A stretch of DNA of 43,139 bases. It comes from Hyphomicrobiales bacterium. Lineage in GTDB: Bacteria > Pseudomonadota > Alphaproteobacteria > Rhizobiales > Aestuariivirgaceae. Below are positions 15,894-25,723 of the stretch, piece by piece. The notes below the pieces were generated by a model that ran no database searches, had not been told where the DNA came from, and was given only the letters and a program-made list of their open reading frames with translations. The DNA lies in contig JANYHE010000016.1 in the NCBI GenBank assembly GCA_025359215.1, forward strand, positions 1 through 43,139, read 5' to 3'. The translations under genes and the position numbers were made by a program. How positions within the stretch are numbered: position 1 is the first letter of the stretch; each line of letters starts with the position of its first letter.

Positions 15894-16889
15894 GTGCATA
15901 TTCTTGTCTTAGGCGCTGCGGGCATGTTGGGCAGCAAGCTCATCACCAAATTGGCTATGTCAGGGTCGCTATTGAGCACTCAGATTAATAGGATCACGAG
16001 ACAAGATGTGGTGCTGGCACCACCACCACCCACTGCAAATTTTCAAATTGACACGCAGATGAGCGACCTTTCACAAGAGGGCGAATTTGAAAAATTACTC
16101 GACGATAAACCAGATGTCATTTTTCACCTTGCGGCAATTGTTTCAGGTGAGGCCGAAGCTGATTTTGAAAAAGGTTACCGCACAAACTTTGATGGCACGC
16201 GCCTGCTGCTTGAATCAATTCGACTAAAAGGTAAAGGCTATTGCCCAAAACTGGTTTTCACGTCTTCAATTGCGGTCTTTGGTGCTCCTTTTCCGGAAGC
16301 CATCGACGACGATTTTTTCACAACGCCGCTCACCAGCTATGGCACGCAAAAGGCCATGGGCGAACTTCTCATCGCTGACTATTCGCGCCGGGGATTTATC
16401 GATGGTTTGTCATTGAGAATGCCAACGGTGTGTGTGCGTCCCGGCAAGCCCAACAAAGCGGCTTCTGGATTCTTTTCAAATATCATCCGCGAACCACTTG
16501 TCGGTTTAACCGCAAATTTGCCGGTGAGTGCAGATGTGCGCCACTGGCACGCTAGTCCGCGCACTGCGATTAATATGCTGATTCATGCGGCCAATTTGGA
16601 CTCTTCGCTCGTTGGTCACAGGCGCGCAATTTCAATGCCCGGCGTATCGTGCACAGTGGCTGAACAAATCGCTGCGCTGAAAACAATTGCTGGTTCCGAT
16701 TGCGTAAAACTGATCACCAAGGAACCCGATGCAACCATTGCCAAAATTGTTTCAGGGTGGCCACAAAATTTCAATCCGCAACGTGCATTGGCACTGGGGT
16801 TCAAACCTGATAAAGATTTTGAAGAGATTATTCGCATTCATATTGAAGACGAACTCCAAGGAAAAACAAATTGGACGACACACGTTTAG
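15894..16889 (+). CDS. denD: NAD-dependent epimerase/dehydratase, D-erythronate dehydrogenase (DenD)-like
   Basis: 331 residues, GTG start at 15894 with AAAGGAAC seven bases upstream. An extended short-chain dehydrogenase: the nucleotide motif GAAGMLG at 7-13, catalytic Ser in FTSSIAVFG and the YxxxK pair in SYGTQKAMGELL. The segment LRMPTVCVRPGKPNKAASGFFSNIIREPL is typical of DenD-like enzymes, which oxidise D-erythronate to 2-oxo-tetronate. In known pathways denD sits with a DUF1537 kinase, an OtnC-type aldolase and an OtnI isomerase; no kinase or isomerase is present here, so the substrate may differ. Its last 19 bases overlap the PhyH gene. Confidence 0.82.
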   Translation: MHILVLGAAGMLGSKLITKLAMSGSLLSTQINRITRQDVVLAPPPPTANFQIDTQMSDLSQEGEFEKLLDDKPDVIFHLAAIVSGEAEADFEKGYRTNFDGTRLLLESIRLKGKGYCPKLVFTSSIAVFGAPFPEAIDDDFFTTPLTSYGTQKAMGELLIADYSRRGFIDGLSLRMPTVCVRPGKPNKAASGFFSNIIREPLVGLTANLPVSADVRHWHASPRTAINMLIHAANLDSSLVGHRRAISMPGVSCTVAEQIAALKTIAGSDCVKLITKEPDATIAKIVSGWPQNFNPQRALALGFKPDKDFEEIIRIHIEDELQGKTNWTTHV

Positions 16890-17671
16890 GATCTGACACC
16901 ATTGCTGATTTTAACCGCGATGGCGCTTGCGTCATCCGTGGGGCTTTTGCTGAATGGGTTGAAACTTTGCGAAAAGGCATTGCTCGCAACATGGCAGAGC
17001 CCAGCGCCGATGTAAAAATTTATACCGGAGGAAACGGCAACGGTCGATTTTTTGGCGACTATTGCAACTGGGACCGCATTCCCGAATTTCGCAATTTTAT
17101 CTTTAACTCACCCGCTGCCGATATTGGCCGACAATTGATGGGCAGTCATTCGGTGCGCCTGTTTCATGAGCATGTTTTAGTAAAAGAGGCCAGCGCCGAT
17201 GTGGCTACACCTTGGCATCAAGATCAACCCTATTATTGTGTTGATGGCGACCAAACTGTCAGCTTGTGGATTCCGCTCGATGTTGTGCCGCGCGAACGCA
17301 CTCTGGAGTTTGTCGGTGGGTCACAGGCTTGGGGCAAATATTTCAGACCAGAGCGCTTCAACAAAACGCCGCTGAACGAAAATGATGGCCTTGAACCAGT
17401 GCCTGATATTAATGGTCATCGCGCTGATTTTAACATTTTGGGTTGGGCTTTGGAGCCGGGCGATGCCGTGGCTTTTAACTATAAAACGTTGCATGGTGCA
17501 CCAGCCAATGGCAGCGCCTCCACCCAACGCCGCGCCTTTTCTTTGCGCTTGCTGGGTGATGATGCTCGCTTTGCCCGCCGTGAAGGGGTGATTACATCGC
17601 CACCCTTCCGGGGTGTGACCTTGAAGCATGGTGATGTGATGAACGCGCCTGAGTTTCCTCTCTTAGGATAA
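16871..17671 (+). CDS. Phytanoyl-CoA dioxygenase (PhyH) family, Fe(II)/2-oxoglutarate-dependent oxygenase
   Basis: 266 residues, TTG start at 16871 after AAGGAAAAA, 19 bases inside the DenD-like gene. The 2-His-1-carboxylate iron triad is complete: His116 and Asp118 in PWHQDQPYY, His208 in KTLHGAP. Arg220/Arg221 in QRRAFSLR are placed to bind the 2-oxoglutarate carboxylate. Such enzymes hydroxylate small acids, acyl-CoAs or natural products. Being tightly coupled to a sugar-acid-type dehydrogenase and a DMT permease, it probably acts on the same small molecule; substrate unknown. The family call is firm, the pathway is inference. Confidence 0.9.
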   Translation: MDDTRLGSDTIADFNRDGACVIRGAFAEWVETLRKGIARNMAEPSADVKIYTGGNGNGRFFGDYCNWDRIPEFRNFIFNSPAADIGRQLMGSHSVRLFHEHVLVKEASADVATPWHQDQPYYCVDGDQTVSLWIPLDVVPRERTLEFVGGSQAWGKYFRPERFNKTPLNENDGLEPVPDINGHRADFNILGWALEPGDAVAFNYKTLHGAPANGSASTQRRAFSLRLLGDDARFARREGVITSPPFRGVTLKHGDVMNAPEFPLLG

Positions 17672-17675
17672 TCCT

Positions 17676-18551
17676 GTGATCACCGCTGAAAATCGCACAC
17701 GCGGCATCCTTTGGATGTTGGCAACCATGGTGTGTTTCATCACACTCGATACGATTATGAAATATTTGCTGCAGACTTACTCGCTGGTGGAAGTAACGTG
17801 GGCGCGATTTTTCTTTGCCAGCTTGATGGCTGTTATGGTGTGTGGCAAAAACCTACCGCAATTGGCCATCAGCCATTCACCCAAAATCCAATCACTTCGT
17901 TCAGTTTTATTGATGACGACAACAGGCCTGTTCAACGCCGGAATCATGAGTGTGCCATTGGCAACAGGCACAACCATCATGTTCATGAGTCCAATTCTCG
18001 TGACATTGCTTTCAATTGTGGTGCTTGGCGAACAAGTGGGTTTGCGGCGGTGGGCCGGAATTATCTTAGGCTTCACTGGCGCCCTGATTGTGATGCGCGT
18101 GTGGGACACGGGCGCGCATGGTTTGAAGTTTGGCGCGCTGTTTCTTCTGGCTGCCGCTTTCACCAACGCTAGTTATCAAATTGCCACCCGGCAACTGCGT
18201 CACGATTCTCCGCTCACATCGCTATTGTTCACAGCCGCAGCGGGGGCCCTCGTCACGAGCATCATTCTCCCATGGTTTTGGACTATGCCAACACCCACAG
18301 GCTGGCTATTGCTGGTGGCCAGCGGCATTGCTGGGTGTCTAGGTCACTTGTGTCTGATCAAAGCATTCCAATCGGCCCCAGCATCGGTGGTTGCACCCTT
18401 CTCCTATAGCTCAATAATCTGGGCCACGCTGTCCGGTTTTATCATCTGGCGAGATGTGCCTGACGTTTACACAGTCGTTGGTGCAGCAATGATCATTGGA
18501 TCAGGGCTCTACATATTTCTTCGTGAAAGAAACTTAGCGCTCAAGCCTTAG
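17676..18551 (+). CDS. EamA/DMT superfamily transporter
   Basis: 291 residues, GTG start at 17676 with AGGA seven bases upstream, four bases after the PhyH stop. About ten membrane helices form two EamA repeats (about 9-140 and 153-286); the first contains [22 protein letters not shown] and [21 protein letters not shown], signatures of the family. DMT exporters move amino acids, metabolites or drugs across the inner membrane. Here it probably exports or imports the compound handled by the DenD/PhyH pair. Its 3' end overlaps the convergent kdsA by 11 bases, and no terminator is visible. Confidence 0.92.
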   Translation: MITAENRTRGILWMLATMVCFITLDTIMKYLLQTYSLVEVTWARFFFASLMAVMVCGKNLPQLAISHSPKIQSLRSVLLMTTTGLFNAGIMSVPLATGTTIMFMSPILVTLLSIVVLGEQVGLRRWAGIILGFTGALIVMRVWDTGAHGLKFGALFLLAAAFTNASYQIATRQLRHDSPLTSLLFTAAAGALVTSIILPWFWTMPTPTGWLLLVASGIAGCLGHLCLIKAFQSAPASVVAPFSYSSIIWATLSGFIIWRDVPDVYTVVGAAMIIGSGLYIFLRERNLALKP

Positions 18552-19368
18552 CAATTTTATCAAGCGCCAGCAGTTTTACGAGCAAACTCTCCAGCTGGTC
18601 CAAAGGCACCATGTTAGGGCCATCCGAAGGCGAGTTGTCAGGGTCCTGATGCGTTTCAATAAACACGCCGGCCACACCAACCGCCACCGCCGCCCGCGCC
18701 AGAACTGGCACCATGCGGCGGTCTCCACCCGTTGAAGTGCCCTGCCCGCCCGGTTGTTGCACAGAGTGTGTTGCATCAAAAATAACCGGAGCACCTGTCT
18801 CGGCCATAATAGGCAAAGCCCGCATATCAGACACGAGAGTATTATAGCCAAAGCTCGCACCGCGCTCGGTGAGCAGCACGTTCGCATTGCCTGACTCGGT
18901 GATTTTGGCCACCACGTTTTTCATGTCCCACGGTGCCAAAAACTGGCCTTTCTTCACATTGATCACCCGTCCTGTTTTGGCAGCGGCTATCAACAAATCT
19001 GTTTGGCGACACAAGAAAGCTGGAATTTGCAAAATATCAACAACTGGAGCGAGCACTTCGCATTGGCTAATTTCATGCACATCTGTGATCACCGGAAGGC
19101 CCAAACGGCTGCGAATATCGGCGAACACGGACAATGATTTTTCCAGCCCCATGCCGCGTTTGCCGCCAAGGCTGGTGCGATTGGCCTTATCAAAAGATGA
19201 TTTATAAACCAGACCAATGCCTAATCTGGTGCACATGTCCTTCAGCGTTTCCGCCATCATGAAAGCATGGTCGCGGCTTTCCATTTGGCATGGACCTGCA
19301 ATCAGAGAAAACTGTGCAGCATTTGAGAATGTCACATTGCCAACGGCAACACTTGAATTAGGTTTCAT
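18541..19368 (-). CDS. kdsA: 3-deoxy-8-phosphooctulonate synthase (KDO8P synthase)
   Basis: 275 residues, usual length. It condenses phosphoenolpyruvate with arabinose 5-phosphate to KDO 8-phosphate, the first committed step of KDO synthesis for lipopolysaccharide. Family motifs: [14 protein letters not shown] near 23-36, [44 protein letters not shown]-like [18 protein letters not shown] and [12 protein letters not shown]. Cys26 next to the PEP site suggests a metal-dependent class II enzyme. Its ATG overlaps the thioesterase stop (ATGA), so it is the last gene of the pyrG-mscS-thioesterase-kdsA run. Confidence 0.97.
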   Translation of the reverse strand: MKPNSSVAVGNVTFSNAAQFSLIAGPCQMESRDHAFMMAETLKDMCTRLGIGLVYKSSFDKANRTSLGGKRGMGLEKSLSVFADIRSRLGLPVITDVHEISQCEVLAPVVDILQIPAFLCRQTDLLIAAAKTGRVINVKKGQFLAPWDMKNVVAKITESGNANVLLTERGASFGYNTLVSDMRALPIMAETGAPVIFDATHSVQQPGGQGTSTGGDRRMVPVLARAAVAVGVAGVFIETHQDPDNSPSDGPNMVPLDQLESLLVKLLALDKIAKA

Positions 19369-19838
19369 TTGGGATAGACCAAAAACGTTCCGGTGCCGTG
19401 GGCATAGAGCACACCGTGCGCATCTTCAACCCTTGCTTCGGCTGTCAACATAGTGCGGCCTGCATGCAAAACGGTTGCGGTTGCAATTAATGGCCCGGTG
19501 GCCACATCAATTTTGCGCACGTAATTGATGTTCAAGGTGATTGTGCCCACACCTGTGCCTTTTGGAAGTTTTGAAAGTGTGGCCGAGCCCAGTGCGGTGT
19601 CAATCAAAGTTGCCGTGAAGCCACCATGGATGCGCATCATTGGATTGTAAAATTGGACAGCAGGCACGCCCTGCACTTTCACCAGGCCATCTTCAACAGC
19701 AATAATCGTCAAGTTGAGCAACGATGCCATTGGCGTTTTATCGGCGGCCGACATTTGCTTTCGCAAAAATTCAATGCCGGTGAGGGTGTTAAAATCTTCA
19801 CTCACGGCACGGGCTTGATTTTCGATAGTTTCTGTCAT
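19365..19838 (-). CDS. PaaI-family hotdog thioesterase
   Basis: 157 residues from the ATG at 19838 (AAAGATA seven bases upstream); a TTG at 19844 would add two residues. A single hotdog domain with the signature [18 protein letters not shown], where Gly/Asp positions bind and hydrolyse acyl-CoA thioesters, followed by [10 protein letters not shown] and a final strand [12 protein letters not shown]. PaaI-type enzymes hydrolyse aromatic or medium-chain acyl-CoAs; the substrate here is unknown. It lies 11 bases after the MscS gene and overlaps kdsA by four bases, so it is embedded in a translationally linked housekeeping operon. Confidence 0.9.
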   Translation of the reverse strand: MTETIENQARAVSEDFNTLTGIEFLRKQMSAADKTPMASLLNLTIIAVEDGLVKVQGVPAVQFYNPMMRIHGGFTATLIDTALGSATLSKLPKGTGVGTITLNINYVRKIDVATGPLIATATVLHAGRTMLTAEARVEDAHGVLYAHGTGTFLVYPK

Positions 19839-19849
19839 TTTCAATATCT

Positions 19850-22189
19850 TTATGCGGTTGCGGCAATGGTGAGTGATTTTTCAGCAAAGCGTTTTGAAAT
19901 TGCAAATCTCAAGTCACTGGCAACGATTGCAGCTTCAAAGACATCAGCCACATGACCGCGAATATCAAAATCAACAGAGCCAGCAGAAAACTTGATCAAT
20001 TGTACCTGCACGGGTGGATAGCGCAGAACCTTAGGATGGGCAGCAACAATTTCGGTAAGAGTTTTTGCAACCACATCAACATCAGTGCCATGCGCCACAC
20101 CCACATTCACATGGAAACGCCCTAATGTGTCGCGGTGCGTCCAATTGCGAACGGCCTCCACTATCAGCATCGTGTTGGGCAAAATGATTGTGCAGTTGTC
20201 AAAGGTTTCAATTTCGGTGGAGCGCACATTGATTTTTTTAACTATTCCCTCGCCTGCATTGACCACCACCCAATCACCAACGCGCACGGGCCGCTCTGCT
20301 AAGAGAATGAGTCCCGATACGAAGTTATTGACGATGGATTGCAAACCAAAACCGATACCCACGCCAAGAGCACCAGCGACAATTGTGATGCTTGAAAAAT
20401 CAAATCCTGCAGCACTTAAGCCAAAGGCTCCAGCTGCAATATAACCGGCGTAATTAGCCGATGTGCGCACCGAATCTTGCACACCTTTGTTCAATCTTGT
20501 TTGCTTTAAAACCCGCCGATCAAGCCAGCCCGTGATAAAGCGCGTAAGCAGTACGCCTAACACCAGAATTAACAAAAGACTGGCAATATTAATTGGCGAA
20601 ATATTCACATTGCCAATGTGGAACCCCACCAATGTGCTGTTGAACAGCGATCTGAAATCAACCCACGTCACAGTCCATAAAGCGAGCAACCATGGAATAC
20701 CCAAAACCACCAAAAGCACGTCCGCTATAGTGCGGAAGGTGAGTGACAGCCTGGAAATTCCGCGGTCACCAATGCTTGAATAATGCCGGACCATTTGCCC
20801 CAGCGCCGATGCTGGATTTTGCAGTGTGTCAGATAATGCGTCTATCAAATGGTGAACCAGCACCATGATGACAACGATGAGAACTGTGTCGAGAATTTTC
20901 CCGGCTATGAAATAAGACAATGCCAAATAGCCAAACACCAATCCAAACACCGCGATGGCAAGCAAAAGCCACAAAATGGGCATGAGGTTCACAAACCACG
21001 AAAGATAATGCGGCTCTGGAACATTATTTGGTGGAGAACTCGCTTGTCGTTTCAGTAAAACCAACATGAGGCCAGCAAGGCCTATCAGAGTTGCGGCCGC
21101 CAAAGCCGATTGCCCCGCCACCAAGCTCACAGGCAAAAGCAACTGATCAGACAGCACCGTTACTTGTGAGGCCAAAGACTGCACCAATGTGGCCAGCAAA
21201 ACAAAAATAGGAATTATACGCGCTGCACGATCGTCGACTGCAATCAGGCGCGCACTGGGTTGACGTGGCGCACAAATAAGATAGGCCAGACCCGCGTTAA
21301 AGATGCAAAAAGAAAACACATTCAACACTGCTTCAACAACGATACCAAATCGTGGTGTATTAAGATTGGCAACATCCAGCGCGGCATTCACTAAACCGCT
21401 CATGAGAATGAGGGCCACCATTATGCCGAAAATTCCCCAGATCACTCGCCATAGGCGCCTGAGCGGCGACAATCCAAAATCGTCGAGGCTTCTTTCCGGA
21501 AACCGCTTGGCCATGTTCGTATTGAAAATGCGAACGCCCATCCATAGGGCGATGGCAACAGCAGGCAATAGAGCAAGACCCGCCCATTGTGCGCCGTCAG
21601 CCTGGTTTTGCCACCAAATGGTGAGCAAGCTTGAAAGCCTAGCAAAGAGCAAACCTGCGCCCACGAACGAATCACGCCATAGTTGCGGATTAAAAATTGA
21701 TTTATCGGCTTTAAAAATGCGTTGAAAAAACTGTGTGCGTTGTTTTGCGGAAACTTTGGCCGACATCTGCTCAGCTTCAACGCCCAACAATTCAAATTGC
21801 TTTTTCGCTGCCGTAAACCGCGCCACGGCATCATTCAAAGTTTTACGTTGCTCAGTGATTGTGCCCGCTTCAGTTTGTCCTGCGGCGGGCACTGGCCCTA
21901 ATTGATTGAGCTGTTGCTTAACATCATCAAGGGGCGCTGAAAGTTTTGTGGCCTCGCCCACGGTATCAAGCCGCAACTGCTCAATTTTACTGCGTTGATC
22001 CGTCAGTTGCTCGTCAGTCACACCGTCTTGATCGATGACCGATTGCACGCGTTCCAAATCAGACCGCATGCCAACCGATTCACGTTCAGCCGCCAGCAGC
22101 CCAGAATCGTCATAGGCCTGCGCCACCCCAAGCTGAAGCAGCAGCGCGAATGCTGTGAACACGGCCCGAAGAATGGGGCCCAGCTTCAT
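19850..22189 (-). CDS. MscS family mechanosensitive ion channel with N-terminal DUF3772-like domain
   Basis: 779 residues. A signal peptide (about 1-25, GVAQAYDD) is followed by a long helical, coiled-coil-prone periplasmic part (about 28-150), then about ten membrane helices and a C-terminal MscS domain. This domain begins near ITIVAGALGVGIGFGLQSIVNNFVSGLILLAERPVRVGDWV, with the Gly/Ala-rich pore helix and the beta domain with STEIETFDNCTIILPNTMLI. The size and N-terminal layout match the large DUF3772-type channels that protect against hypo-osmotic shock. It starts two bases after the pyrG stop and ends 11 bases before the thioesterase gene. Confidence 0.93.
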   Translation of the reverse strand: MKLGPILRAVFTAFALLLQLGVAQAYDDSGLLAAERESVGMRSDLERVQSVIDQDGVTDEQLTDQRSKIEQLRLDTVGEATKLSAPLDDVKQQLNQLGPVPAAGQTEAGTITEQRKTLNDAVARFTAAKKQFELLGVEAEQMSAKVSAKQRTQFFQRIFKADKSIFNPQLWRDSFVGAGLLFARLSSLLTIWWQNQADGAQWAGLALLPAVAIALWMGVRIFNTNMAKRFPERSLDDFGLSPLRRLWRVIWGIFGIMVALILMSGLVNAALDVANLNTPRFGIVVEAVLNVFSFCIFNAGLAYLICAPRQPSARLIAVDDRAARIIPIFVLLATLVQSLASQVTVLSDQLLLPVSLVAGQSALAAATLIGLAGLMLVLLKRQASSPPNNVPEPHYLSWFVNLMPILWLLLAIAVFGLVFGYLALSYFIAGKILDTVLIVVIMVLVHHLIDALSDTLQNPASALGQMVRHYSSIGDRGISRLSLTFRTIADVLLVVLGIPWLLALWTVTWVDFRSLFNSTLVGFHIGNVNISPINIASLLLILVLGVLLTRFITGWLDRRVLKQTRLNKGVQDSVRTSANYAGYIAAGAFGLSAAGFDFSSITIVAGALGVGIGFGLQSIVNNFVSGLILLAERPVRVGDWVVVNAGEGIVKKINVRSTEIETFDNCTIILPNTMLIVEAVRNWTHRDTLGRFHVNVGVAHGTDVDVVAKTLTEIVAAHPKVLRYPPVQVQLIKFSAGSVDFDIRGHVADVFEAAIVASDLRFAISKRFAEKSLTIAATA

Positions 22190-22191
22190 GA

Positions 22192-23826
<1,635 letters not shown>

Positions 23827-23894
23827 TCACCCTACCTAACCGCAAGCATGATTCGAAGCTTAAGCTTCGTCCCCCGCCCATTTTATTGTGGAAA

Positions 23895-23918
23895 GCCGTG
23901 AAACACTGGTTTCACGGC
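23895..23918 (-). terminator. Stem-loop between secG and pyrG
   Basis: GCCGTGAAAC (23895-23904) and GTTTCACGGC (23909-23918) form a perfect 10-base stem with a four-base loop, directly downstream of the secG stop on the minus strand. Only TTTCC follows the stem, so it would be a weak intrinsic terminator or an attenuator in front of pyrG. Confidence 0.5.
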
Positions 23919-23924
23919 ACTAAA

Positions 23925-24293
23925 TTAGTTTGTTGGCACCACGGGCTTGGATGTGTCAAGCTTTGGCAAAACGCTGCTGCCGCTTGCATCTGGCGCAGCG
24001 GGCGCTGTTCCGCCTGCAGCAGCGGGTGCCGTTTGCGTCACAGGCACTTGATCCATAATCGATCCGCCTGATTTTTTGTTGGCAAGCATGGTCAGCGCCA
24101 CTGATGTTGCAAAGAAGCATGCTGCTAAAATGGCTGTAGAACGGGTCAGTCCGCTGGCCACACCGCGCGATGAAAACAAATTGCCAGATCCGCCGCCAAT
24201 GCCCAAGGCACCCCCTTCTGAACGCTGCAGCATGATAATGCCGATCAGCAAAAGGGCCACAATGAGATGAATGACGAGAAGAACTTGTTGCAT
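23925..24293 (-). CDS. secG: Protein translocase subunit SecG
   Basis: 122 residues. Two membrane segments (about 3-21 and 52-72) flank the conserved cytosolic loop QRSEGGALGIGGGSGNLFSSRG, the SecG signature. SecG assists the SecYEG channel during SecA-driven export. The C-terminal 45 residues are an Ala/Pro/Gly-rich tail (TAPAAAGGTAPAAPDASG), usual in alphaproteobacterial SecG. It follows tpiA and the ATC-hydrolase-like gene on the same strand, 77 bases after the latter. Confidence 0.95.
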   Translation of the reverse strand: MQQVLLVIHLIVALLLIGIIMLQRSEGGALGIGGGSGNLFSSRGVASGLTRSTAILAACFFATSVALTMLANKKSGGSIMDQVPVTQTAPAAAGGTAPAAPDASGSSVLPKLDTSKPVVPTN

Positions 24294-24370
24294 AAAATCT
24301 AACCCAGTTGAATTGTTAGCGCGGCTTTAGCTTTTTCATATGGGCGTTGCAAGCGGCAGCGGCAAGTGCC

Positions 24371-24838
24371 TTATTCTTCCCACCGATAGCGAAACGTACA
24401 GCAGGACGCCCCTTCCATGATGGTGTGTTTGCGTTCCAATTTTATCCGCGGGTCATAACCCTGGCAAAATGTGCCGTCACGGTTACAAGACATCAAATGA
24501 CCAATCTTGCCCAAACCCATTTCCCGATAGGTTTCAGCATATTTGCAACGGGTTATGTTGAAGTTGAATGTTGTGTCATTTGCCTCCAGCACCTCCATTT
24601 CTAAAGCCCCATCGGCAGTCCATAATTCATATAGCTTGATGAAATCTGCCATGGAGCCGACACCGCCCGGCGTTTTTGCAGCAAAATAACGGCCTTCTTC
24701 AATGGCCGCTTTATTAATGGCCGCATTCAAAATCTCAGAGGCTTTCGCCTCACCAATGTGTTCGACCATTTCAGCATAAATCGGCCCGATAACTTGGGCC
24801 TGCAAACGACGCTTGGTTAGGGTGGGAAGCTCTGTCAT
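24371..24838 (-). CDS. L-2-amino-thiazoline-4-carboxylic acid (ATC) hydrolase-family protein
   Basis: 155 residues. The pattern FNFNITRCKYAETYREMGLGKIGHLMSCNRDGTFCQGYDPRIKLERKHTIMEGASCCTFRY is that of the ATC-hydrolase family, named for a Pseudomonas enzyme that opens the thiazoline ring in cysteine synthesis from ATC. Conserved Cys, His and Arg residues of the motif (CKYAE, GHL, CNRD) are present. Most family members have unknown roles and this one sits between tpiA (nine-base gap) and secG, which gives no hint of cysteine metabolism. The function is therefore open; the family call is fairly firm. Confidence 0.78.
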   Translation of the reverse strand: MTELPTLTKRRLQAQVIGPIYAEMVEHIGEAKASEILNAAINKAAIEEGRYFAAKTPGGVGSMADFIKLYELWTADGALEMEVLEANDTTFNFNITRCKYAETYREMGLGKIGHLMSCNRDGTFCQGYDPRIKLERKHTIMEGASCCTFRYRWEE

Positions 24839-24847
24839 TTCAAATGC

Positions 24848-25606
24848 TTAGATATAAGCCTTAATAATGCCGATGAAGTCCACGGCTTTCAAACTGGCTC
24901 CGCCCACCAAGGCGCCATTGACATTGGCAATTGACATGAGCTCGGCAGCGTTGGATGGCTTCACAGATCCGCCGTAAAGAATGCGGGTGCCAGCGCCCTC
25001 TTCAGCCATCACATTGGCTAACTCTTTGCGAATATGAGCGTGGGCTTCGGCGATTTCGGCCACTGTTGGGGTTAATCCGGTGCCAATGGCCCAAACGGGT
25101 TCATAAGCAATCACTGTGTTTGAAGCGGTGCACCCTGCGGGCACAGAACCTTTCAACTGGCTGGTCAAAACTTCCAATGTCTTGCCGCCTTTGCGCTCAT
25201 CCAATGTTTCGCCAATGCAAATGATAGCGTTGAGGCCAGATTTGTGCGCCGCCATGGCTTTAGCTGAAACCATGGCATCAGTTTCTTTGTGGTTGGTCCG
25301 ACGTTCCGAATGCCCCACGATAACGGCAACAGCACCTGCGTCTTTCAGCATATCGGCAGAAATGTCCCCGGTGTGAGCACCGCTCGCGGCAGCATGGCAA
25401 TCTTGTCCACCCGCTTTAATTTTGCTGCCTCGCATCACTGATTTCACCCGGCGGATCAAAGTGGCCGGTGGACACACCATAACATCACATTTCAAGCGCA
25501 CATCACGCAGCATTCCGGCCAGCAAACGCGGTTCCTTCAAACTGGCAGTGGTGCCGTTCATTTTCCAATTTCCGGCAACCATGGGGCGAATTGTCTGCAA
25601 AGTCAT
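24848..25606 (-). CDS. tpiA: Triosephosphate isomerase
   Basis: 252 residues, usual length. It interconverts dihydroxyacetone phosphate and glyceraldehyde 3-phosphate. Catalytic residues: Asn13 and Lys15 in AGNWKMNG, His99 in IVGHSERR and Glu169 in [11 protein letters not shown]; the phosphate-binding [11 protein letters not shown] is near 215-225. The ATG at 25606 follows GAGG. It is divergent from ppiD, sharing a 117-base promoter region, and heads the tpiA-ATC hydrolase-secG group. Confidence 0.98.
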   Translation of the reverse strand: MTLQTIRPMVAGNWKMNGTTASLKEPRLLAGMLRDVRLKCDVMVCPPATLIRRVKSVMRGSKIKAGGQDCHAAASGAHTGDISADMLKDAGAVAVIVGHSERRTNHKETDAMVSAKAMAAHKSGLNAIICIGETLDERKGGKTLEVLTSQLKGSVPAGCTASNTVIAYEPVWAIGTGLTPTVAEIAEAHAHIRKELANVMAEEGAGTRILYGGSVKPSNAAELMSIANVNGALVGGASLKAVDFIGIIKAYI

Positions 25607-25659
25607 TTTTTCCTCTTATGTCTGCGAATTTGTAGTGTATTAGCAAACACCTCCCGCAC

Positions 25660-25688
25660 TTGCGAGAAGAAACGCAGGTAACTATGAT
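25660..25688 (+). promoter_or_regulatory. Sigma70-type promoter for the ppiD-trp-moaC-moeA operon
   Basis: TTGCGA (25660-25665) and TATGAT (25683-25688) are separated by exactly 17 bases. Transcription would begin near 25695, about 29 bases before the ppiD start. No trp leader peptide or attenuator is visible here or before trpE. Confidence 0.6.
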
Positions 25689-25723
25689 GTTATCCGACAC
25701 TAAATCCCTGAAAGGAACGATTG

